Shown in pieces: positions 24,951 to 33,900 of a stretch of 64,000 nt of DNA. The DNA lies in NCBI RefSeq assembly GCF_000973725.1, contig NZ_CP009621.1, positions 4,581,001-4,645,000 of the forward strand, given 5' to 3'. The position numbers and the translations under genes were made by a program. The DNA comes from Pontibacter korlensis (GTDB lineage Bacteria; Bacteroidota; Bacteroidia; Cytophagales; Hymenobacteraceae). The notes beneath the pieces were generated by a model. That model ran no database searches. It was given only the letters and a program-made list of their open reading frames with translations, and was not told the origin of the DNA. How positions within the stretch are numbered: the first letter of the stretch is position 1; every line of letters starts with the position of its first letter.

Positions 24951-25590
24951 TTAAGGTACAATATTTTGGTTGATGTGGAATAGGTTTGTCGGGTCGTACT
25001 TTCTCTTCACCTGCACAAGCCGGTCATAGTTGTCCCGGTAGGTAGCTTTCACCCGCTCCTGGCCTTCCTCCATCAAAAAGTTTACACAGGTGCCGCCGAG
25101 GGAGTAGGGGTGAGTGGCATTCCAGTACGCCTTTGCCCAGTCTGTGATCCGCTTGTTGTTAGCCGGATCCAGATCAACACCTACCATCACCTCTGATCAG
25201 TTGGCCTACCGGAAGCTGAAAGCAGTATCATGCCTGCCCATCCGATTAACAGCTCCATCGATTGGGTACAGGTGCATGGATAATAGCATCGTGGGTAAGT
25301 CATTACCAAACCTGACATGCTTGGCAATAGCCTCATCGGCTATTGCCAAGCATGTCAGGTTTGGTAATTGCCTCATCGGCTATTGCTTTCACAAAGTCGC
25401 CCCGCCAGTACCAGTTGTACCCTTTCGGATAAAAAGCATCAAAGGCACTTTGTACGGAAAGATAAGGCATTGTACCTAAATGCTCAAACCGGGGAGGATG
25501 CGCTTCCCGCACCGGCCGCAGCAGCTCTTCGGCCTCTTCTTCTGCTCCGCAGTAGCACCATACCACCCCGCAAACTACTCTTAGTTCATA
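24951..25590 (-). pseudogene. FAD-linked oxidoreductase (berberine-bridge type), fragments
   Basis: Two pieces in minus orientation. The C-terminal piece (25190-24951) reads KAYWNATHPYSLGGTCVNFL and KRKYDPTNLFHINQNIVP, the BBE domain. The upstream piece (25566-25333) reads EHLGTMPYLSVQSAFDAFYP, KGYNWYWRGDFVKAIADEAI. Between them the frame is destroyed by an inverted duplication at 25302-25386. The FAD-binding N-terminal half is missing altogether. Family members oxidise alcohols or sugars with covalently bound FAD; this copy is dead. Confidence 0.82.
25302..25386. repeat. Perfect 31-bp inverted repeat with overlapping direct repeat
   Basis: Arms 25302-25332 and 25338-25368 are exactly complementary around TCATC. 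The 17-mer GCCTCATCGGCTATTGC occurs at 25330-25346 and again at 25370-25386. The arrangement suggests a template-switch event inside the oxidoreductase gene. Confidence 0.88.
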
Positions 25591-25744
25591 AACTGCATCG
25601 CCAACCCTTGGTGTGCGACTCTACTGCCTCATTATCCAAAGACATAGTTGGAGGGGAGAAAAGTACAGAATTCCTCCGAGTACTATTTTACGTTCGCATT
25701 CACTAAGCAATGGAGTAATGTGCCAATCACAATTACTCTGGCGC

Positions 25745-27310
25745 CTATTCTTTGGAATTATTGACCAAGGGCAGCCTGATAGTGAACTTTGTAAACTCTC
25801 CCTCCTGAGCCTCCACTTCCAACTCGCCGCAGTGTCCCTTGGTGATGATGTCGTAGCTGATAGATAAGCCCAAGCCTGTGCCCTCGCCAGCTGGTTTGGT
25901 AGTAAAGAAAGGCTGGAAGATCTTTCCAATTATTTGTTTAGGTATGCCTAAACCATTATCCTTTACCGATATCTCTACTGCATTTTTTAATTTCCTGGTC
26001 GTTACCTCCAACATTGGCTCAAATGCCTGCTTCGATTGTTTCTTCTTTTCTATAATGGAGTAGAAAGCATTATTGTAAAGGTTAAGCAGGACCCTTCCCA
26101 ACTCTTCGGGAGCCACCTCCACCTTGCCTATACTTTCATCGAAGCAAATTCTAAACTTGATTTTGAATGTTTTGTCCTTTGCCCGTATACCATGGTAACT
26201 TAAGCGGAGATACTCGTCAGCCAAAGCGTTGATTTCAATAGGTTCTTTGTGGCCGGGGCCTGTTCTCGAGTGCTGCAGCATCCCTTTTACAATACCACCT
26301 GCACGCTTTCCATGTATATGAATTCTTTCCTCATTTGCCTTGATGTCCCTGGCCAGAGCAATAGCACCTTCTGTGTCGCCTCTCATCAATTCCTGTAGCA
26401 TTTCCTCTATTAGTTCCTGGTTTGTCTCTGAGAAATTGTTGACAAAGTTAAGCGGGTTCTGAATTTCGTGGGCGATGCCGGCGGTGAGCTCACCGAGTGA
26501 AGCCATCTTCTCCTTATGAACCAGCTGCGCTTGCGTGTCTTTCAGTTCCTGCACCGTGTTTTTTAGAGTGTCATTGGTGGCAGCCAAGGTAAGGTTGGCC
26601 TTCCTTAGTTTTTTAGTAGTCTTGGATAAGTATTTAACCATTTTATTAAACGACTTCCCCAATTCACCGATCTCATCCCCGGTATCAGTTTTCACTCTTG
26701 TGCTAAAGTCTCCTTCTCCTACTCGTATGGCGGCATTTCGCAGGGCTAGCACTGGGTCAGAGATGTTTTTAGATAGCCAGAATCCGATGATGATGCCTAT
26801 ACCAAACACTACACCGCTTACCAAAAGCGAGGTGATCTTGATTCGCTCCTTGCTAGAGTTAATTACATCGGTGGAGAAACCTAACAGTATGGCACCAGTC
26901 ATCATAGAGCTTTCAAAAGGAGAACGCTTAACTATGATTCTTTCATCTGTTACAGTAGCAGGACCATAAGTGTTGTTCTCTGGGTAGGTTTTGAAAAGCT
27001 TCTCACTGATAGTATATGACGTACGGGTATCATTCCAGAGTGTATCTGTTTGCAGCATACTGATGAACTCCAGCCGCGGGTCGCCTTTCACAAACTCCAG
27101 GGCTGTTTGAACACCCTCAAAATTCTGCTCGGTAATAGCTATCTTGACTCCCAATGAAACAGTATTGGCTAAGTTCTGTACTTCGTTGTTATAATTCCGC
27201 AAAAGGAGCTTTGCCTGCTGGTCTGGGAAATAAAAGAGTGTAAAGAAAGAGAACATCAACACGATGGTAGCAACTGTGAGCCATATCTTGGCTTTTAAGT
27301 TCATGATCAT
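25745..27310 (-). CDS. Membrane sensor histidine kinase (HAMP-HisKA-HATPase)
   Basis: 521 residues. One N-terminal membrane helix (IWLTVATIVLMFSFFTLFYF), a periplasmic domain of about 140 residues, a second helix (LLVSGVVFGIGIIIGFWLS), HAMP (SDPVLALRNAAIRVGEGDFS), coiled coil, HisKA with GIAHEIQNPLNFV, and HATPase with N-box LLNLYNNAFYSI, DNGLGIP, and GTGLGLSISYDII. No receiver or response regulator nearby. It follows a porin-like gene and a small phosphate-binding-like periplasmic protein on the same strand. The three probably form an operon sensing an exported or imported ligand. Confidence 0.93.
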   Translation of the reverse strand: MIMNLKAKIWLTVATIVLMFSFFTLFYFPDQQAKLLLRNYNNEVQNLANTVSLGVKIAITEQNFEGVQTALEFVKGDPRLEFISMLQTDTLWNDTRTSYTISEKLFKTYPENNTYGPATVTDERIIVKRSPFESSMMTGAILLGFSTDVINSSKERIKITSLLVSGVVFGIGIIIGFWLSKNISDPVLALRNAAIRVGEGDFSTRVKTDTGDEIGELGKSFNKMVKYLSKTTKKLRKANLTLAATNDTLKNTVQELKDTQAQLVHKEKMASLGELTAGIAHEIQNPLNFVNNFSETNQELIEEMLQELMRGDTEGAIALARDIKANEERIHIHGKRAGGIVKGMLQHSRTGPGHKEPIEINALADEYLRLSYHGIRAKDKTFKIKFRICFDESIGKVEVAPEELGRVLLNLYNNAFYSIIEKKKQSKQAFEPMLEVTTRKLKNAVEISVKDNGLGIPKQIIGKIFQPFFTTKPAGEGTGLGLSISYDIITKGHCGELEVEAQEGEFTKFTIRLPLVNNSKE

Positions 27311-27370
27311 TTGCCACTCCTTTCAACTAAATTTACTACTATGTGATCGCCTTGTTTACCACCGCTATGC

Positions 27371-27838
27371 CTAGATAGTATCTTTCCTATCTATGGTGAC
27401 CGTCCTGACATTAGGTGTGCTGACGGCTTTGTTAGTGATACCGATTGAGCCTGGGTTTTGTGAGATAAAATCTTCCAATTCAGCAACAGAGTTGAAAAAA
27501 TACGGAGCTGATGCCTTTCCTTGAAAGACTAGGGCAAGCCAGTGTTTGTTTAACTCGTCTGGCTTCATTTCGAAAACAACTTTGCAGATTGTTGCCCCTA
27601 GCGTATTGTTGGTTTTGATCAACGCAATCACCACTTTCGTTCCATTGCTCCAACGCTGTTTTTCCCCCAAAAGCACAGACTGCAACTCATTGAAAGACAA
27701 AGCGGCAGGTGCCCCGTTTTGATGGGCAATAGCAGTGAGGGTGTCTTGAGCACGTGCCTGGGGTGCTGTTAATAAGATCAGCAACAAGACTAGGAATCTG
27801 GCCATGGTATGCTTGAGGGTTTTATTTGAGTTCTCCAT
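27371..27838 (-). CDS. Small PstS-like periplasmic substrate-binding protein
   Basis: 155 residues with a signal peptide (MARFLVLLLILLTAPQARAQ, start probably the internal Met near residue 12). The body (SFNELQSVLLGEKQRWSNG, WLALVFQGKASAPYFFNSV, ISQNPGSIGITNKAV) resembles the C-terminal lobe of phosphate ABC-type binding proteins; one-lobe versions are common in bacteria beside sensor kinases. It starts at the stop of the barrel gene (TAATG) and lies 60 bp before the kinase. It could present a ligand to the kinase; no ABC transporter is present. Confidence 0.78.
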   Translation of the reverse strand: MENSNKTLKHTMARFLVLLLILLTAPQARAQDTLTAIAHQNGAPAALSFNELQSVLLGEKQRWSNGTKVVIALIKTNNTLGATICKVVFEMKPDELNKHWLALVFQGKASAPYFFNSVAELEDFISQNPGSIGITNKAVSTPNVRTVTIDRKDTI

Positions 27839-28857
27839 TAAAAACCAATGGCGAATTGGGTTGATACTGTGTTCACAGGTGAAAGCATCTCTGAACGCTG
27901 GTGTTGGTATTCTAATTTGATTACAGCAAGGTAATTTATTTGATACCTTATTCCTGCTAAATAGGAAGACGTATTATTCTTGTGAAACCCCAATTCTCCT
28001 TCCTGAAAACGGAGGTTATCATAACGTATGTAAGGTATTATCTTTTCAGTAGCTTTATATCCTGCATAGATATAGGAAGATAAGGATTTACGCGTTCCCG
28101 TGGAATCTGTATGTGTGACTCCTGCCATGCTTTCAACCAAAAACTCAACATTTTTGCCGAAACTAGCGATGGATCCTGTCACTAAATTTTCTTCCAACCT
28201 CCAGGCCATTACCTGCCCATTATGTAGCTCAACCCCTTTGTCAATGACATCATGATAATAAGAAACCCCTATTCGTAGGGTATTTGTTGGTTTTATGTGT
28301 CCTGCAAGCGTTATAGACTTATAGCTGTCATTATCCATAACGTCTGTTGACCCCAGCCCATTTCCAAACATAATATCATAGCCAAATTTCAATGGGCCCA
28401 AGTTAAGGCCTTGTATACTAACGCCTGTTGTATGGAGCGGAAAGAGTTCAGAGGAGAAAAGCAAAGGCCTGGATATGGTTGGAAAGAAAACCCTTCCATG
28501 GTGGTAGGTGTCGTTCCAGTAATTAACAGGAGTATGATGCTTACCGAAAAGTATGTTGTGGTTCCCTAAAATGTTGTATTTTAAGATAATGCGTTCAATG
28601 CTTACAGAGAAATTTGTTTCTGAAAACGGGTCAAACTTGAAAACAGTTTCTCCCAAAAAGGACAAGCGATCACTGATATCAGAAGTGATAAACAAATCCT
28701 GCTCACCTAAACTAAAGAAGAGCCCATTACTGGAGTAAGTTGCAGAAGCATCTACAAATCCCCTAATTTGCGTGTTACTTTGGCAGTAAGCACTGGTATA
28801 AAAAAGAAATAAGAACCAGCAAAAAACATGAATTATACCTTTGAAGAAAAGTCTCAT
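27838..28857 (-). CDS. Outer-membrane porin-like beta-barrel protein
   Basis: 339 residues: signal peptide (IHVFCWFLFLFYTSAYC) then alternating strands across the whole length (IRGFVDASATYSSNGLFFS, ILFGKHHTPVNYWNDTYHHG, LRIGVSYYHDVIDKG) and a terminal strand ending TQFAIGF with the C-terminal Phe of outer-membrane barrels. Likely a passive or substrate-specific channel. First gene of the barrel/binding-protein/kinase set; no promoter motif seen with confidence. Confidence 0.85.
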   Translation of the reverse strand: MRLFFKGIIHVFCWFLFLFYTSAYCQSNTQIRGFVDASATYSSNGLFFSLGEQDLFITSDISDRLSFLGETVFKFDPFSETNFSVSIERIILKYNILGNHNILFGKHHTPVNYWNDTYHHGRVFFPTISRPLLFSSELFPLHTTGVSIQGLNLGPLKFGYDIMFGNGLGSTDVMDNDSYKSITLAGHIKPTNTLRIGVSYYHDVIDKGVELHNGQVMAWRLEENLVTGSIASFGKNVEFLVESMAGVTHTDSTGTRKSLSSYIYAGYKATEKIIPYIRYDNLRFQEGELGFHKNNTSSYLAGIRYQINYLAVIKLEYQHQRSEMLSPVNTVSTQFAIGF

Positions 28858-29398
28858 AAGCTATATGTTAATTTTGCAGAAGTTCCGATTGTACTTTATG
28901 TCATACTTTTATAAGGGCTTTGAATGATTTATTATGCAGAAGCTTATAGGTTCTGGGCACCCTGCAATTGCATTCAATTATTCTCTGGTCATACTAAATG
29001 CATCTGGGCATGTACTTAAAAAAATAATACAAGATAAGCTATACAGCCACTTTGGTCTTTTTCTCTTGCTAAAGAGTTTATGACTTTCCTCTGTATTTAC
29101 ATTACAGAAAGTAACTTATTATTAAGATGTTCAGATTAAAACCTGCAAATCTGAAACAATAAAATAGAATTCCATTTATCATAATACTGTTATTAAGTAG
29201 TACGAAAAAAAATATTTTAAATTTAAAAAATTTTGTTTTTTAAGTAATATCTGAAACTATGGCTATTTCAGTCTCCCTTGATAAATAGTTATTTTGTGAT
29301 TTGACAGTTTTTATGATCATTATACTAGATGAAGGCCTTTACAATCAAGACAACTGAAGCTTGAACTATATCATCAATAAAATATAAATATTAACATA
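28858..29398. other. AT-rich intergenic region
   Basis: About 540 bp upstream of the barrel gene, very AT-rich (long A/T tracts near 29200-29240). No gene, RNA or repeat recognised. Probably includes the operon promoter. Confidence 0.5.
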
Positions 29399-29520
29399 TT
29401 ACTCTTCTACTAAAGGATAATCACCTATGGCGATCAAATGCATGTTGATAAGGTTCGATAATTTACTCCTTTGGTCTACACGAAAGGCCTTCAGTTAACG
29501 CTGAAGGCCTTTTACTTTTA
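29399..29520 (+). repeat. tRNA-Glu-derived direct repeat, copy 4 (left part)
   Basis: Left arm with CATGTTGATAAGGTTCGATA, TTTGGTCTACACGAAAGGCC and hairpin GGCCTTCAGTTAACGCTGAAGGCC, nearly identical to the tRNA-Glu terminator. The T-run is interrupted by the IS110 remnant. The missing tail (TTTTTTTAAGCACTTCGGACACTATTCGGACG) is found at 30340-30372. Confidence 0.87.
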
Positions 29521-30337
29521 TAGCAGGTTTTAGAATGGTCCTTTCATCGTAGTTAGACTAGGTGCATTGACCAAGGGGAATGAGAGACTGAGGGGCAGGT
29601 AAGTCAGCAATACTATACCGTAAAAAAGGAAGCTCCATTCCCCCTTACCTTTTCTCTGAGAGTCTGGACAGTACTTAAGGCTATCGATGAGGATAAGCAA
29701 GTGTAAGACAAAAGGCAAGACGAGGGAGAAAGAAAGGTCGCTCACTTTAACCACTCATGCTATGGAACAGATCACAAGACAGTGCGTGGGCATCGACATT
29801 GCCAAATTGAGCTTCACCGCCTGCGTTTGCAAACTCTCCCCCAACTCCGGCCTGTGCTTCTCCCAGGTGGCAACCTTTGACAACAGCACCAGGGGCTTCA
29901 ACCAGCTGCTCAAGTGGGCGCGCAAGCAAACCACTGGTGCCTTGCCCTCATAAACAACGCCAAACAACTCACCAGCTACGCCGGCTTCGATGTGGTGGAA
30001 AGGGAGTCCGGCACCAGCGTCAGGGGCAAGACCAGGATACCCAAGAAAGGCAACGGCAGGATAAGGGCGGCCCTTTACTTCCCGGCCCTGGTGGCAAGCC
30101 GGCACAACACTGCCCTGCGGGCTGTTTACCAGCGCATCAACGCAGGGAAAGAGAGCAGGATGGTGGGCGTGGTAAGCCTGCAGCGCAAACTGCTGCTGCT
30201 CATCTACTCCATGTGGAAAAACGACACGGTATTCCAGGACAGGAACATAGCTGCCGGAGATCAGGAGAGAAAGCCTCTCCTTCGGCAATAGAATATACGG
30301 AAGATTCTACTAAAATGTGTTGATTTTTAACACAGTA
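29521..30337 (+). mobile_element. IS110-family element remnant inside repeat copy 4
   Basis: Lies exactly between the two parts of repeat copy 4. It codes for the N-terminus of an IS110-type transposase from ATG 29762 (QCVGIDIAKLSFTACVCK) to about 29935, then in another frame for the C-terminal Transposase_20 part (LINNAKQLTSYAGFDVVERE, NGRIRAALYFPALVAS, KLLLLIYSMWKND) to 30291. Roughly 200 residues between them are deleted, so it is inactive. Confidence 0.8.
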
Positions 30338-30376
30338 CCTTTTTTTAAGCACTTCGGACACTATTCGGACGCTAAA
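30338..30376 (+). repeat. tRNA-Glu-derived direct repeat, copy 4 (right tail)
   Basis: T-run then AAGCACTTCGGACACTATTC and GGACGCTAAA, identical to the tail of copy 2 and to the sequence after the tRNA-Glu terminator up to CACTA. Confidence 0.8.
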
Positions 30377-30903
30377 TTTCAACCTACCTAATGCTAGAAG
30401 TACTTCTTCAGCTCTTTCTATATCATGGTTAGTTGATTATGTAATCACATTTCTTTGTCAAACGGATCTATAAGAAACCTAAATCGAGCAAAGCTCCCGC
30501 TATTTCCCTCGAATCAAATGATTTGTAAAGTGCGCCTTTAAACTCCATCTATTTTTTTATAGTCAACCCAAGTATCGAAAACCCCTGCTTCTCTTTCCTT
30601 TCCAAACAACATAGCACTTTTGCTTACACATAAATCAAGCTTTACTTATATTAGATTTATTATCTTTTTTTTCTTTATTTAACCAAAAATTTCATCCTCA
30701 ATAAAGTCACCCCTACAATAAATGTCTTTAAACTTAAATATAAAATTATTTTGTATTGGGTTAATGGCTTTAAAGAGGTAACAATAAAATATCTAGCATT
30801 GATGTAAGAGGTGTCAATGCATCATTCTAAAGTATAATTGTTCTTGATTACAGATGTTAAGACATAATCAAGAAAGCTTAATCAACTCCTCGGGGCTATA
30901 CAA
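30377..30903 (+). other. AT-rich region upstream of the helicase gene
   Basis: About 530 bp, strongly AT-rich, without a gene. Likely holds the promoter of the exonuclease-helicase gene. No repeat or RNA recognised. Confidence 0.5.
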
Positions 30904-33900
30904 ATGGAGCACGTTGCATTCTTTGATCTTGAAGTCAGTAAGCAGCCCAAAACGAGAATCCAAAGCATCGGGGCATGGTTTAGAGGCAGCACCCTGCACA
31001 GCACATCAGTTCACGATTTTGAGGTGTTTCAGCAGAATGCACGATTCCTGTGCGGACATAACATCCTAGCACATGACTTACCCATCTTAAAATCTGCTGG
31101 GGCTCCAGCACCTATTTTTCATAAGCGTTTTATTGACACCCTCTACCTGTCGCCGCTCTTCTTCCCAAACCGTCCTTACCATCGGCTAATTAAAGACTAC
31201 CGCCTGGTAAGCGAGCACTACAACAACCCGGTAGAAGACTCTAAAATAGCGGCAGATCTCCTGCAGGATTGCATTAGTGCTTATTACAATGTGCCGTCAA
31301 TGCTAAGAGAAGTCTTAAATAGGCTCCTTTACACTGACACATCATTCAGTGCTTTTTTTGAGCTTATAGAGGACACTTGGTTAAGGAATGAAGAGAAAGC
31401 GCTTGAAGAACAGATTAGATTATACTTCCAGAACAGAATCTGCGAGAACACAGACCTGGGCACACTCATCACTCAGTTACCTGTTCCTTTAGCCTATGCC
31501 CTGTCTCTGATCAATGCTCCAAACCAAGGCTCTATCATTCCGCCCTGGCTCCTGCACCGCTTTCCGGAGATCGTTACTGTTTTACAACAGCTCAGAGGCA
31601 CTTCCTGCCAGCAACCCTCCTGCCACTATTGCGAAAAGTATCTTTCGCCTGTAGCAGGTTTACAAAAATATTTTGGCTATGAAGGATTTCGGAAGTTTAC
31701 TCCCAACGAGCAAACTCCCCTACAGCAACAGGTAGTTGAAGCCGGACTAAAGGGAGAATCACTCGTGGCTATTTTCCCGACGGGTGGTGGTAAATCGCTG
31801 ACGTTTCAATTGCCTGCCCTCATGAAGGGGGAAGCAAACCGTGGATTAACCGTTGTAATATCTCCCCTGCAGGCGCTCATGAAAGACCAGGTGGATGTGC
31901 TCCGAAACCGCTTCGACATAACCACTGCCATCGCTATCAATGGGTTGCTTTCTCCATTGGAGCGTGCTGATGCCATTCAGACGGTGCAGGAAGGTGGCGC
32001 AACATTACTTTATATTTCACCTGAGTCACTGCGCTCCAATACCATTTACCGCCTCCTCAAAGGCAGACAAATTGAACGATTCGTAATTGACGAGGCACAC
32101 TGCTTTTCTTCCTGGGGACAGGACTTCCGGGTAGATTACCTCTATATCGGTCGCTTCTTAAAGGAACTGGCTGAAGCAAAGAACCTGCAACATCCTATAC
32201 CTGTCTCCTGCTTTACCGCCACGGCTAAGCCTGAGGTAGTGCAGGATATTGTGAAATATTTCAAGGAGCAGACGAATCTGGATCTTAAGCTGTACCAAAC
32301 CAATGCTTCCCGTAAAAACCTGACCTACAATGCCTCAAAAGCCGAAGGAAAGGAAGCCAAGCTACAGCAGTTAAAAGACCTGTTGCAGGACCTGACGGAG
32401 CCGGCCATTGTGTATGTGAGCCGAACGAAGACGGCTGAGTTTGTTGCGGAGGAGCTTAAAAAGTCAGGGATCAAAGCTGCAGCTTTTCATGGCAGAATGG
32501 AGTCTGATCTGAAGATCAGGATTCAGGACAGCTTTATGGCTGGCGACACCAATGTGATTGTGGCCACCTCCGCTTTCGGGATGGGCGTTGATAAGGAAAA
32601 CGTAAAGCTGGTCGTGCACTATGACATCTCAGACTCACTGGAGAACTACCTGCAGGAGGCAGGTCGTGCTGGCAGAAAGCCAGACTTACAGGCTGACTGC
32701 CATTTGCTCTTCGATGAGAACGATCTGAACGATCACTTTGCTCTCTTAAACCAAACAAAGCTTTCCAAAAAAGAGGTTGGGCAGATATGGAAAGCTGTAA
32801 AGGATTTTAAGCGGCTGAAGTTCACGAAATCTGCCTTGGAACTGGCCAAGCAGGCTGGCTGGGACACAGATATGATGAACCTGGAAACGCAGGTTAAGGC
32901 CGCCATAGCCGCGCTGGAAGATGTAGGCTACCTAAAGCGGCAAATGGACTCGCCCCGGATATTTGCTCAAAGTATCCTGGTGCGCAATGTAGAGGCTGCG
33001 AATAAAATCATACAGGCCAACCCAGACAAATTTCCGGGCGATCAACTACAACAGGCTGTAAGGATCTTTCAGTACCTCATCTCCCGCGAAGACACGATGG
33101 TTGACGCGCTTTCTGATCATTTGGGTATTGAAAAAGAAACAGTAGTTAGGATCCTGCTTTACTTCAAGGAGCTCGGTTTGCTTGGCGATACCAGAGATCT
33201 GACAGCACTCATAAACCCTGCCCGAAGCGAGAAGAACTCTGAGCGTTGCTACCAGCGCTATGCGAAACTGGAGAAGGCGCTATTGGAGGCATTGCTACCA
33301 TCTGAGGATTCACCGGCTGTTTTCCAGATGCACCTGCGGGACATTAATGAGAAGCTGATTGACAAAGGATGTGATGACAGTTCCATAGAGGCGATCAGGA
33401 ACCTGCTGCAATTCTGGGAGCACAAGCATTACATCAAGAAAGAGCGGCTGGATGCCCATACCCTGCTTTACCGCATTGGCTTCCGCAAAGAAAAGCAGGA
33501 GATAAAGAAAGCAATTCATGACCGCCTTACCCGGTCAGCAGATGTCGTGCAGTGGCTCTGCCAACAGAACGCGCTCGAAATAGCCAATAAACAGAAGCAG
33601 GATGAGGCTGCCCTCGAGTTCTCGATGGTGGAGATGAAAAAGCAGGTGGAGCGGAATAACATCATGCTGCCGAAAGCCTCGCTCACGGAGTATGAGGCTG
33701 ACCTGCTATACCTGCACATCATTGGCTCCATCAAACTGGAAGGTGGTCTGTTTGTACTCTATAACCCGATGACCATTGAGCGGCTCATAGAGGATAACAG
33801 AAAGCAGTATACCATTGAAGACTACAGCAAGCTGGAGCGTCATTATGAGAAAAAGGTAGAGCAGATCCATATCATAGGCGAGTACGCCAAAAAGCAGCTC

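Noticed and set aside
29530..29754. 74-codon minus-strand open frame
   Set aside because: Lies in the non-coding 5' part of the IS110 remnant with no domain features.
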